This document shows positions 44,986-52,647 of a stretch of 64,000 bases of DNA, piece by piece. A program made the position numbers and the translations under genes. Each line of letters starts with the position of its first letter. Position 1 is the stretch's first letter. This stretch comes from an uncultured Desulfomicrobiaceae bacterium (lineage in GTDB: Bacteria > Desulfobacterota > Desulfovibrionia > Desulfovibrionales > Desulfomicrobiaceae), in contig CALKRN010000015.1 in NCBI GenBank assembly GCA_937989665.1, positions 62,001-126,000 on the forward strand, written 5' to 3'. The notes under the pieces were generated by a model. That model worked only from the letters and a program-made list of their open reading frames with translations. It was not told the DNA's origin and did not search any database.

Positions 44986-46227
44986 ATGGCGAATACCAGC
45001 ATCCTTGTGGTTGGTGGCGGGTTCGCGGGGATGACTGCCGCTTTAGAAGCAGCGGAGCTTGGGCACGAGGTGTATCTCGTAGAAAAAGCACCGTACTTAG
45101 GCGGACGGGTCATGCAACTCAATAAGTATTTCCCCAAATTCTGTCCGCCATCATGTGGTTTGGAGATTCAGTATCAGCGTATCAAGAATAATCCGCTGGT
45201 CAAATTTTTTACATTGGCGGAAGTCGTTCAAGTAGACGGTAACAAAGGGAACTATACCGTTACAATACGGGTGCGGCCACGACATACGGCCCCGAACAGT
45301 GTCGACTTGAGTGCCTTGGTCAAAGACCTTACTGGCGAGACCGTTAGTTCGTTTGAGTTTGGTTTGGCTCGCCGGAAAGGTCTGTATTTAGACGTCCCAT
45401 TTGCTTTTCCCCAGCGATACGTTGTGGATAAGACCTGCCTGACCGATGCAGATAAGGCCAAACTTGCCGCGTGCCCGAGTATTGATTTGACAGAAGAGGA
45501 AAAGCTGATTCCTTTGCAGGTAGGAGCCATTGTTGTTGCCACGGGATGGCAGCCCTACGACGTGACTCGTTTGTCAAATCTTGGGGCTGGCACTATCAAG
45601 AACTGTATTTCTAATATGCAAATGGAGCGGCTGGCCTCTCCATATGGTCCGACTCAAGGCAAAATAGTTCGGCCTTCGGATGGACGAGCGCCAAAGAAAG
45701 TAGCGTTTGTGCAATGTGCTGGTTCTCGAGATGAAAACCATCTTTCGTATTGCTCGTATATTTGCTGTGCTGCTTCTTTGAAGCAGGCTCAATATGTGCG
45801 AGAGCAGTATCCTGATGCGCAAATAACTATTTATTACATCGATCTGCGGACGCCTGGCCGATATGATACGTTTGCTCGTAAGGTGTTAGCAGATCCCAAA
45901 GTCCAGGCTATCAAAGGGAAGGTCGCGGCCGTGGCCCAAGACAAGGCTGGTGACGATGTCTGGGTGACTGTCGAAGATGCGGTGTCCGGAGCTAAGTCCG
46001 TGGAACGTTTTGATCTTGTGGTGCTGGCCACGGGGATGCAGCCCAGCTTGGCAACCCAGAAGTTGCCGTTGAACGTGGCGATGGATGAGGAAGGCTTCCT
46101 TGTTGGCGGTGAAGAGCAGGGAATTTTTGTGGCGGGCTGCGCCAAACAGCCGTTGGATGTCATGAAGACGGCCCAGTCTGCCACGGCTGCAGCCATGAAG
46201 GCGATCCAGACGGTGAGAGGGAGGTAG
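44986..46227 (+). CDS. qmoA: Quinone-interacting oxidoreductase subunit QmoA (HdrA-like flavoprotein)
   Basis: The 413-residue soluble flavoprotein has an N-terminal FAD motif (ILVVGGGFAGMTAALEAAELGHEVYLVEK) and the HdrA-type cluster region (FCPPSCGLE; VAFVQCAGSRDENHLSYCSYICC). With QmoB and QmoC it forms the complex thought to feed electrons from menaquinol to APS reductase. ATG 44986 follows GGGAGGA; the open frame begins earlier (44911) inside the long hairpin. qmoB starts three bases after the stop. The middle third is AT-richer than qmoB and qmoC. Confidence 0.95.
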   Translation: MANTSILVVGGGFAGMTAALEAAELGHEVYLVEKAPYLGGRVMQLNKYFPKFCPPSCGLEIQYQRIKNNPLVKFFTLAEVVQVDGNKGNYTVTIRVRPRHTAPNSVDLSALVKDLTGETVSSFEFGLARRKGLYLDVPFAFPQRYVVDKTCLTDADKAKLAACPSIDLTEEEKLIPLQVGAIVVATGWQPYDVTRLSNLGAGTIKNCISNMQMERLASPYGPTQGKIVRPSDGRAPKKVAFVQCAGSRDENHLSYCSYICCAASLKQAQYVREQYPDAQITIYYIDLRTPGRYDTFARKVLADPKVQAIKGKVAAVAQDKAGDDVWVTVEDAVSGAKSVERFDLVVLATGMQPSLATQKLPLNVAMDEEGFLVGGEEQGIFVAGCAKQPLDVMKTAQSATAAAMKAIQTVRGR

Positions 46228-46230
46228 ACC

Positions 46231-48519
46231 ATGGCTGAAAAGATTGGCGTATATTTTGACGAAGCCTCGCTTGGAGGAGCCCTCGATCTCGCCGCCCTGA
46301 TGGATGGGGTGCGGGCGAAGTGGGGAGCCACATGTCCGGTGGTAAAATCGCATCCGCAGCTCGCTTCAGATGCGGGCCGCGCCATGATTCAGGCGGATAT
46401 CGATGCGGGCACGATAGATGGTGTGTGCATTTGTGGTCCCTCGCCACGTGTGGATTGGGATATCTATCGCTTTCAAGGTGCTCAGGTAGAGCGGGTCAAT
46501 CTGCGTGAGCAATGTGTTTTGTGCTATCGCGATCCCGATGGGGTGCCTGGCGGTGATGGAACGAGCCCGGAGCTCCTGCAGAAGATGGCGATGGATTACG
46601 TCAACATGGGCGTGGTGAAGCTCCAGAAAAGCACGCCTCCGGGTGGCGGCGAGATAGATGTTGTGCGCCGGGTGCTTGTTGTTGGCGGTGGGTGGACTGG
46701 TCTCACCGCTGCTCTAGACGTAGCGGCCTTGGGCTATGACGTCATCCTTGTGGAAAAACAGGATTATCTTGGTGGTGCGGCAGCGCAAATGTACAAGACG
46801 ATCCCACTCAAGCCTCCGTACACCAAGGCTGAGGCCACGGGCATTGAGAAAAAGATCGCCGCCGTCCAAGAAAACGAGAAGATCCAGGTGCTGCTCAATG
46901 CGCAGCTCGTTTCCCTCGCTGGTGCCCCAGGACAGTATACGGCCACGATTGCCGTGGCAGGCGAGGAACGGAACGAAGAGATCGGCTCGGTGGTCCTGGC
47001 GACGGGGTGGACGCCCTTGGATGGTAGCTATTTGAAACCCTTGGGGTACGGTCGTCTCAAGAATGTTGTCACAGCCTGGGAATTCGAATCCATGGCCAAG
47101 GCCAAGGCCATTGTGCGCAAGTCTGATGGCGCCAAGCCAAAGAAGGTCCTGTTTGTGCTCGGATTTGGAGAGATGCTCGCGCCCTTTGCCCAAAAAGAGC
47201 AGGAAGAAGCCGAGGCAGCAGCAAAGGCCGCCCAAACGAAAGAAGCTGATGACACCCCCAAAACGAACTTCGTCAAGCAGCTTACTTACAAACATTTGCC
47301 CTTTACCTCGGAGCTGACGTCGCTCACCGCCCTTAAGCAGGCTGGCTATGTCCGTGAGCAGTTGCCAGAGAGCGCGGCGATAATCGTGTACGAGCACATG
47401 ATGGTGCCTGGGATAAACGAGCTTTACTACAAAGCCGCTCAAAACGACCCTGGGGTCATGATGACGAAAGGCGTTGTGCGCGAGGTACGCGATGGCGGGG
47501 ACGGCGATGTCGTCGTCGTTTTGGAGGACACCCTTCTTGGCGCCAAAGTGGAAATCGAGGCCGATATGGTCGTCGTGCCCACGGGCATGGTCCCCACCAC
47601 CGCTTTGGACCCTGTCCTCAACCTCAAATACCGCCAAGGTCCGGCCTTCCCGGACTTGCAGCTCTTTAGTGGCTATGCGGACTCCAACTATATCTGCTTT
47701 CCCTATGAAACTCGGCGCACTGGCATCTATGCGGCTGGTGCGGTGCGGCAGCCCATGGGACTCGCCCTCGCCGAGACCGATGCTGCCGGCGCGGCCCTCA
47801 AGGCAGTGCAATGTCTCGAGTCCGCCAATCGCGGGATGGCGGTGCACCCACGCTCTGGGGACCTCTCCTTTCCCAAGTTCAACTTGTTGCGGTGCACCCA
47901 GTGCAAGCGCTGTACTGAGGAATGCCCCTTTGGTGCCCTCGATGAAGATGAGAAGGGCAATCCCATGCCGAATACCTCGCGCTGTCGGCGCTGTGGCACG
48001 TGTATGGGCGCTTGTCCGGAACGCGTTATCTCCTTCGATAACTACAACATCGACCAGATCGGCTCCATGATCAAACAGATCGAGGTGCCGGACGATATGG
48101 CGGTGGGTGGTCCACGATTCCTTATTTTGGCCTGCGAGAACGACGCTTATCCTGCGCTAGATATTGCCGCTTTGCAGGGCAAGCCGTGGAGCCCCTATGT
48201 GCGTATCATCCCCGTACGTTGTTTGGGTTCAGTCAATACCATCTGGATTGCTGATGCTATGTCCAAAGGTACGGATGGATGCTTACTCCTTGGCTGTAAG
48301 TATGGTGAGGACTATCAATGTCATTTCGTCAAGGGCTCAGAGCTCTGTAATCGCCGGATGGCGAATATCGGCGAGACCTTGGGCAAGCTGGGCATCGAAA
48401 CCGAGCGCGTGCAGCAGCTCCAGGTGGCCATTGACGACTATGCGATCGTTCCGCAGCTCATCGACACGTTCGTGAACGATATTATCAAGCTCGGACCTAA
48501 CCCGTTCAAGGGCTACTAG
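46231..48519 (+). CDS. qmoB: Quinone-interacting oxidoreductase subunit QmoB (HdrA/MvhD-like)
   Basis: The 762-residue protein has an N-terminal region of about 140 residues, then an FAD-binding HdrA-like core starting near residue 148 (VLVVGGGWTGLTAALDVAALGYDVILVEK). Two [4Fe-4S] motifs follow near 551-610 (CTQCKRCTEECP and CRRCGTCMGACP), then a C-terminal MvhD-like domain (FLILACENDAYPALD, VRCLGSVNTIW, LLGCKYGEDYQCHF). It is the usual large Qmo subunit and may contact AprBA. A long Ala/Glu/Lys stretch near 325-345 looks like a flexible linker. Confidence 0.95.
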   Translation: MAEKIGVYFDEASLGGALDLAALMDGVRAKWGATCPVVKSHPQLASDAGRAMIQADIDAGTIDGVCICGPSPRVDWDIYRFQGAQVERVNLREQCVLCYRDPDGVPGGDGTSPELLQKMAMDYVNMGVVKLQKSTPPGGGEIDVVRRVLVVGGGWTGLTAALDVAALGYDVILVEKQDYLGGAAAQMYKTIPLKPPYTKAEATGIEKKIAAVQENEKIQVLLNAQLVSLAGAPGQYTATIAVAGEERNEEIGSVVLATGWTPLDGSYLKPLGYGRLKNVVTAWEFESMAKAKAIVRKSDGAKPKKVLFVLGFGEMLAPFAQKEQEEAEAAAKAAQTKEADDTPKTNFVKQLTYKHLPFTSELTSLTALKQAGYVREQLPESAAIIVYEHMMVPGINELYYKAAQNDPGVMMTKGVVREVRDGGDGDVVVVLEDTLLGAKVEIEADMVVVPTGMVPTTALDPVLNLKYRQGPAFPDLQLFSGYADSNYICFPYETRRTGIYAAGAVRQPMGLALAETDAAGAALKAVQCLESANRGMAVHPRSGDLSFPKFNLLRCTQCKRCTEECPFGALDEDEKGNPMPNTSRCRRCGTCMGACPERVISFDNYNIDQIGSMIKQIEVPDDMAVGGPRFLILACENDAYPALDIAALQGKPWSPYVRIIPVRCLGSVNTIWIADAMSKGTDGCLLLGCKYGEDYQCHFVKGSELCNRRMANIGETLGKLGIETERVQQLQVAIDDYAIVPQLIDTFVNDIIKLGPNPFKGY

Positions 48520-48528
48520 GAGGCGTCC

Positions 48529-49755
48529 ATGTCCAAAACTGTCCGCATCGAACCCGATGTGCAATTCGTCAAAGAATTGCAGGAGGTGGGGGGCGAGGAC
48601 CTCAAGAAGTGCTACCAATGCGCGACCTGCTCGGTGGCCTGTCCCATGGCCCCTGCCGACAATCCCTACCCCCGCAAGGAAATGATTTGGGCCCAATGGG
48701 GGCTCAAAGACAAGCTCTTGAATGACATCGACATCTGGTTATGTCATAATTGCGGCACGTGCTCTGATTTGTGCCCGCGGGGGGCAAAACCTGGGGACTT
48801 GCTCGCGGCCCTGCGCAATATGACCTACCGCAAGCTCGTTCCTCCCGCCATCATTGGGGAGTGGATGAGTTCCCCCAAACACCTCCCTATGTTGGTAGGT
48901 ATCCCGGCAGTAGTCTTTGGCATCATCTGGATGATCCGAGCATCCATGGTAGGTTCGTTCTTCCCGGTAACGGAAGATGGTAGAATTATTTATGGGAACC
49001 TCTTCCCTGGAGATTTTACCATTGATCCTGTATTTGGTTTGACCGCCATTTTTGTGCTCATTTGTTTCTTGGTGGGCATACGGAACCTCATCCAGGGATT
49101 CCAGACCACGGTGAAGGATACCTTTGTCATCGGCTATAAGAAGCCTTCTATCAAAGAAGCCATCGTGGATGCCATCAAATACGAAGTGCTACAACATACT
49201 CGTTTCAAGGAATGCATCGATGAACCTGCAGATGAGGAGCGAGTCAAAGGCCATTTACTTCTCTTCTATGGCTTCGTAGCGTGTTTTATTGTGACTTCCA
49301 TTGTGGCGGTGGCCCATTGGGGGGGCAAGATTATCCCCTTCTTGGCCCCCATCGGACATACGCCCATGCCCTTGTGGAGTCCGGTGAAGATTCTTGCCAA
49401 CGTGGGAGCGGTGCTGCTCTTGGTTGGACTTACCTTGCTCACTCGTCGGCGTCTCAATTTGGACCGTCGCAAGAGCCGTTCTAACTACTATGACTGGTAT
49501 CTCTTAGGGGTCATTTGGGCCGTTACCTTGACCGGGATTGGTTCCGAGGTGTTCCGTTTGGCCGGGGTGGCGCCGGTGGCGTTTTTCACCTATTATCTGC
49601 ACTTGATAAGCATCTTTATGCTCATCGCCTATTTGCCGTGGTCCAAGCTTGGACACCTCGTGTACCGGACCACAGCCCTGATCTATGCCCGGTATGTGGG
49701 CCGGTTGCCCATTGGTGAGAAACTCATCGAGGACGAGAAAGTCTTTGTCATTTAA
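48529..49755 (+). CDS. qmoC: Quinone-interacting oxidoreductase subunit QmoC (HdrC/HdrE fusion)
   Basis: The 408-residue protein joins an N-terminal HdrC-like ferredoxin part with two [4Fe-4S] motifs (CYQCATCSVACPM and CHNCGTCSDLCPRG) to a membrane cytochrome b part with about six helices and His residues for heme b (AHWGGKI, YYLHLISIF). It is the membrane anchor and menaquinone site of Qmo. AGGAGG precedes the start, ten bases after qmoB. Confidence 0.95.
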   Translation: MSKTVRIEPDVQFVKELQEVGGEDLKKCYQCATCSVACPMAPADNPYPRKEMIWAQWGLKDKLLNDIDIWLCHNCGTCSDLCPRGAKPGDLLAALRNMTYRKLVPPAIIGEWMSSPKHLPMLVGIPAVVFGIIWMIRASMVGSFFPVTEDGRIIYGNLFPGDFTIDPVFGLTAIFVLICFLVGIRNLIQGFQTTVKDTFVIGYKKPSIKEAIVDAIKYEVLQHTRFKECIDEPADEERVKGHLLLFYGFVACFIVTSIVAVAHWGGKIIPFLAPIGHTPMPLWSPVKILANVGAVLLLVGLTLLTRRRLNLDRRKSRSNYYDWYLLGVIWAVTLTGIGSEVFRLAGVAPVAFFTYYLHLISIFMLIAYLPWSKLGHLVYRTTALIYARYVGRLPIGEKLIEDEKVFVI

Positions 49756-49774
49756 ATTGAGAGGAGGACGCATC

Positions 49775-50440
49775 ATGTCGGAAGCGCGGAAGATTTTTCC
49801 TATGGAGACCTTTGTGGCCTACATCAAAGGCGAGGCCAACGCTCAGGTCAATGAGATGCTCGAGTATCTCGTGCAGCGGGAATTGGCTGCAGACTTTGCG
49901 CCTTTTGCGGCGGCGTTGGCCAAGGCGTGGATTTATGAGCAGCATCCTGAGCTCACGAAGATGTCCAAAGGCCAGATGGTGGAGCTCGGGCAATCGGTCT
50001 CCGTTGCCCCCATGCCGGTGCGGGCAAAAGCAGAAGTGGATGCGGTCTTCGAGAAGCTGGAGGCCATGAGTGCTAAGATTGCTGCAGCAGAAGCCAAGGT
50101 CGCGGAGCTCAATAGTGTCGTGGCGGCCAAGGATGCCGAAATCGCCAAGCTGCAAGCCAAGGTGAAAGAATACGAGAACGAGAAGAAGGGCGAGGCGGAG
50201 AAGCTCTTTGTCACAACCGAGGCCCGTCTTGTGGAGTTTACCGGGAAGCTTGAAGAGCTTCTCAAGCAGGTGGAAGAAGTGAAAAAGACGGGCGTGGTGG
50301 TGGCCGGTGTCGCTGGCGTAACCGCAGCGGCTTCTGCCGCTGGCGGAGAGGCCGCGGGTGCCCCGGCCCAGGCCGAAGCGGGCTCGGACTTTGGTTTCTC
50401 AGGCGGGGCGGCAGACCCGTTCTCGGACGCCAATTGGTAA
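49775..50440 (+). CDS. qmoD: QmoD-like coiled-coil protein
   Basis: The 221-residue soluble protein follows qmoC in the position of the qmoD gene of other Desulfovibrio species. Residues 1-90 are mixed alpha with no cofactor motif. Residues 92-175 form a heptad-rich coiled coil (AEVDAVFEKLEAMSAKIAAAE...), and the tail is low-complexity Ala/Gly ending in DPFSDANW. It has no cysteine, so it should be structural or regulatory rather than a redox carrier. GAGGAGG precedes ATG 49775. A terminator follows 26 bases after the stop. Confidence 0.8.
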   Translation: MSEARKIFPMETFVAYIKGEANAQVNEMLEYLVQRELAADFAPFAAALAKAWIYEQHPELTKMSKGQMVELGQSVSVAPMPVRAKAEVDAVFEKLEAMSAKIAAAEAKVAELNSVVAAKDAEIAKLQAKVKEYENEKKGEAEKLFVTTEARLVEFTGKLEELLKQVEEVKKTGVVVAGVAGVTAAASAAGGEAAGAPAQAEAGSDFGFSGGAADPFSDANW

Positions 50441-50466
50441 TTTGCTTCCTCGTGGAAGAGAACAGA

Positions 50467-50499
50467 CCGCAGGCCCCTACCTGGGGCCTGCGGTTTTTT
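50467..50499 (+). terminator. Rho-independent terminator of the qmo operon
   Basis: A perfect 11-bp stem (CCGCAGGCCCC, 50467-50477, with 50483-50493) and a five-base loop are followed by six T. It also separates qmo from the convergent OTR cluster. Confidence 0.92.
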
Positions 50500-50508
50500 A
50501 TATTTGGA

Positions 50509-50976
50509 CTACTTTGAGGCCAGGGAGCGACGGGCGATCCAGGCTGCTGGGGCGAGGAGCATCATGAAAAGGAGATGGGCCCAATCAATAGCCATTGTCG
50601 TCGTTGGTGAAAAAAAGAAATCCGGACTGTTTTTAATGACCCGGGCGAGACCCGTGAAGATGATGCCCATCCATATGCCTCCTTTGAAGAGGAAGGCTAG
50701 GGGAGGGCGCCAGCCGCGGTAGATGGCACCAAGGGTAAGCATTGCCCGGAACATGAGCCATGCGAGCAGGACGGCGGCAAGGATATAGTGGATGCGGTGG
50801 GAGGCATAAAAGTCTGCCGTCCAGGCAAAACCAGGGATATCGGCAAGGTAGTAGCGCTTAAACAAGGGCATTTGTGCTAACCCCGTAAATACAAGGCCAA
50901 AAATGACACCGCCCATGACTCGGCACTGCCAGGGCGACGGAGCTGGGGGGGTGGGAAACGATTTCGGCTTAGTCAT
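50509..50976 (-). CDS. Small four-helix membrane protein, cytochrome b-like
   Basis: The 155-residue protein has about four membrane helices (VMGGVIFGLVFTGLAQM, HYILAAVLLAWLMFRAML, GGIWMGIIFTGLARV, WAHLLFMMLLAPAAWI) and His residues in SHRIHY and DWAHLL that could bind heme b. It resembles small membrane anchors of periplasmic oxidoreductases. ATG 50976 is seven bases after GGAG and overlaps the stop of the FeS gene. It would be the last member of the OTR operon, giving the FeS protein a quinone-facing partner. Confidence 0.65.
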   Translation of the reverse strand: MTKPKSFPTPPAPSPWQCRVMGGVIFGLVFTGLAQMPLFKRYYLADIPGFAWTADFYASHRIHYILAAVLLAWLMFRAMLTLGAIYRGWRPPLAFLFKGGIWMGIIFTGLARVIKNSPDFFFSPTTTMAIDWAHLLFMMLLAPAAWIARRSLASK

Positions 50977-51919
50977 GGTCATGCTCCGAGGCGCTGCGCA
51001 AAAGATGAAGGGCCCCAGCGGCAAGCCCAGCGAAAGGGGCCGCAAACACTGCCCGGGCGAGACGCTCTTCTTGGAGGAAGGGATTCGGAACGGCTTCAAG
51101 ATGCGGCCGCCCTGGGGCTGGAGAGATGACGTTATTGAGAATATCGAATGGAACAGGAGAAACGTACAGCGTATTTGTCCCTCCATTTTCATGTTCACCG
51201 TAGATAAAGCCGTTCATGGAACGTGCTAAGGCATGGGCTGCTTCCAGAATCTGTGATCGAGGCCCAATGGTTTGAACTTCATAAGGGCATGCCTCGATAC
51301 ATGCAGGAAGCTCTCCTTGATCAATTCTATTCCAGCATCGATCGCATTTATACATTACTCCATTGCCTGCTACTGACGGAAGAAGATGGAGATAAAGGCC
51401 AACGCCCGTCTGGCGCTCAGGAATTTGCCATGGACAGACTGCTTTGCATTTACCACCACCCAGGCAAATGCGATCATTGATCCGCACAATCCCATTGGCT
51501 TGTTTGTAAGCAGCACCCCATGGGCAGAGATTGGCACATGGTGGATTGATACAATGGAGACATCGCCGTGGGATATGGATTTCAAAAGGCTGGTTGTTAT
51601 ATGTTCCTGTAATTGTTTGAATGAAGAGCCAATTGTAAGGCGTGAGCCGGTTGTCCACATGCTGCTTTTCCGACCAATCGGCAACCTGCGTTCGATCCCG
51701 GGGGTACATAGTTGGAAACGGTTTGATGGGTTTAGGAAATTTGGCTTGGTTTGCTTCTCGACAGGCCTCCACACAGGTGCCGCAGCCAACACAACGGGAG
51801 AGGTCGAGAAGCGTGGCTAATTCTTCTCCGCGTTGAGCGGCTGCTGCCGTGCCAGGCAGCAGGGTGCCCACAGCGCTAGTACTAATCCACGTTAAAAACG
51901 TCCGGCGTGAGAGGGACAT
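50969..51919 (-). CDS. Tat-exported [4Fe-4S] protein with one incomplete cluster motif
   Basis: The 316-residue protein has a twin-arginine signal (SRRTFLTW, residues 4-11) and four Cys groups of the DmsB/NrfC type: CVGCGTCVEAC, CLHCINPPCANLCP, CLGGGKCKAVCP and CDRCWNRIDQGELPACIEACP. In the third group the second Cys is replaced by Gly155, so that cluster may be [3Fe-4S] or absent. A hydrophobic segment near the C terminus may anchor it. ATG 51919 has GGAG seven bases upstream. The middle part is AT-rich. Confidence 0.85.
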   Translation of the reverse strand: MSLSRRTFLTWISTSAVGTLLPGTAAAAQRGEELATLLDLSRCVGCGTCVEACREANQAKFPKPIKPFPTMYPRDRTQVADWSEKQHVDNRLTPYNWLFIQTITGTYNNQPFEIHIPRRCLHCINPPCANLCPWGAAYKQANGIVRINDRICLGGGKCKAVCPWQIPERQTGVGLYLHLLPSVAGNGVMYKCDRCWNRIDQGELPACIEACPYEVQTIGPRSQILEAAHALARSMNGFIYGEHENGGTNTLYVSPVPFDILNNVISPAPGRPHLEAVPNPFLQEERLARAVFAAPFAGLAAGALHLLRSASEHDHD

Positions 51920-51944
51920 TAGCATGCTCCAGATAAGAGGAAAT

Positions 51945-51977
51945 AAGGGACCGCATGTGAATAGCTCGCGGTCCCTT
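51945..51977 (-). other. Intercistronic hairpin in the OTR operon
   Basis: A perfect 10-bp inverted repeat (AAGGGACCGC, 51945-51954, with 51968-51977) lies in the 82-base gap between the cytochrome b and FeS genes. On the minus strand ATTTCC follows, a poor T-run. It may set the ratio of upstream to downstream products. Confidence 0.45.
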
Positions 51978-52001
51978 TGTTGTACACAAAGAAGGGGGAA
52001 G

Positions 52002-52634
52002 TTATCGCTTAGCAGGGCGCTCCCATTCGGGGATATCGGATTCTTCTCCCTCTTCCCATCCCGTAATCATAGCAGTGATGTGGCTCGTGATGGTATGGCC
52101 TGTTGTAGTCATATAGATGTGGATTATGACAAAGGATAAGATACCAAAGGCGCAGACAAGATGGATAAAAGCGATAGCTCGCAGACTAAGAAAGGAAATC
52201 CCCCATATTGCCCAGTCATTATAGAGATAGTAAAGGAGTCCTGTCCCCATTTGTATGGTAAGAAGCACAGCAGTTAAAGCTAGATATGTTAGGCGTTGAA
52301 GAGGATTGTGTTTGCTCTCTTTGGATTTCTGCACTGGATGGGGCTTCCCTTGGAATATTCCTGATGTGTAATAGCGAACAACTTCCCATAACTTTTGGGT
52401 CGTTGGGATATATTGTCGCCATTCACCAGTGGTGAATACCCAAAAGATGATGAAGACAAAGAGAACTACCCAGCTGAAGCCAAAAAAATTGTGAAGTTGT
52501 ACTGCTCTATCGAATCCAATAAGAGTATATACGCCGTGCACTTCAAATCCAGTACATAAAAGGATAAAAATAATAATTGCTTGTAACCAATGCCAGAAGC
52601 GCTCAAATCGAGTATAGAGATAAATTTTAGGCAT
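52002..52634 (-). CDS. Di-heme cytochrome b561-like membrane subunit
   Basis: The 210-residue protein has four membrane helices and the usual His placement (RFERFWHWLQA, LHNFFGF, AIAFIHLVCAFG, VIIHIYMTTTGH) of the FdnI/HyaC/b561 family. It would pass electrons between menaquinol and the periplasmic octaheme cytochrome encoded 13 bases upstream. TAGGAGG precedes ATG 52634. The whole gene is AT-rich compared with the octaheme gene. Confidence 0.85.
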   Translation of the reverse strand: MPKIYLYTRFERFWHWLQAIIIFILLCTGFEVHGVYTLIGFDRAVQLHNFFGFSWVVLFVFIIFWVFTTGEWRQYIPTTQKLWEVVRYYTSGIFQGKPHPVQKSKESKHNPLQRLTYLALTAVLLTIQMGTGLLYYLYNDWAIWGISFLSLRAIAFIHLVCAFGILSFVIIHIYMTTTGHTITSHITAMITGWEEGEESDIPEWERPAKR

Positions 52635-52647
52635 AATATTACGCCTC

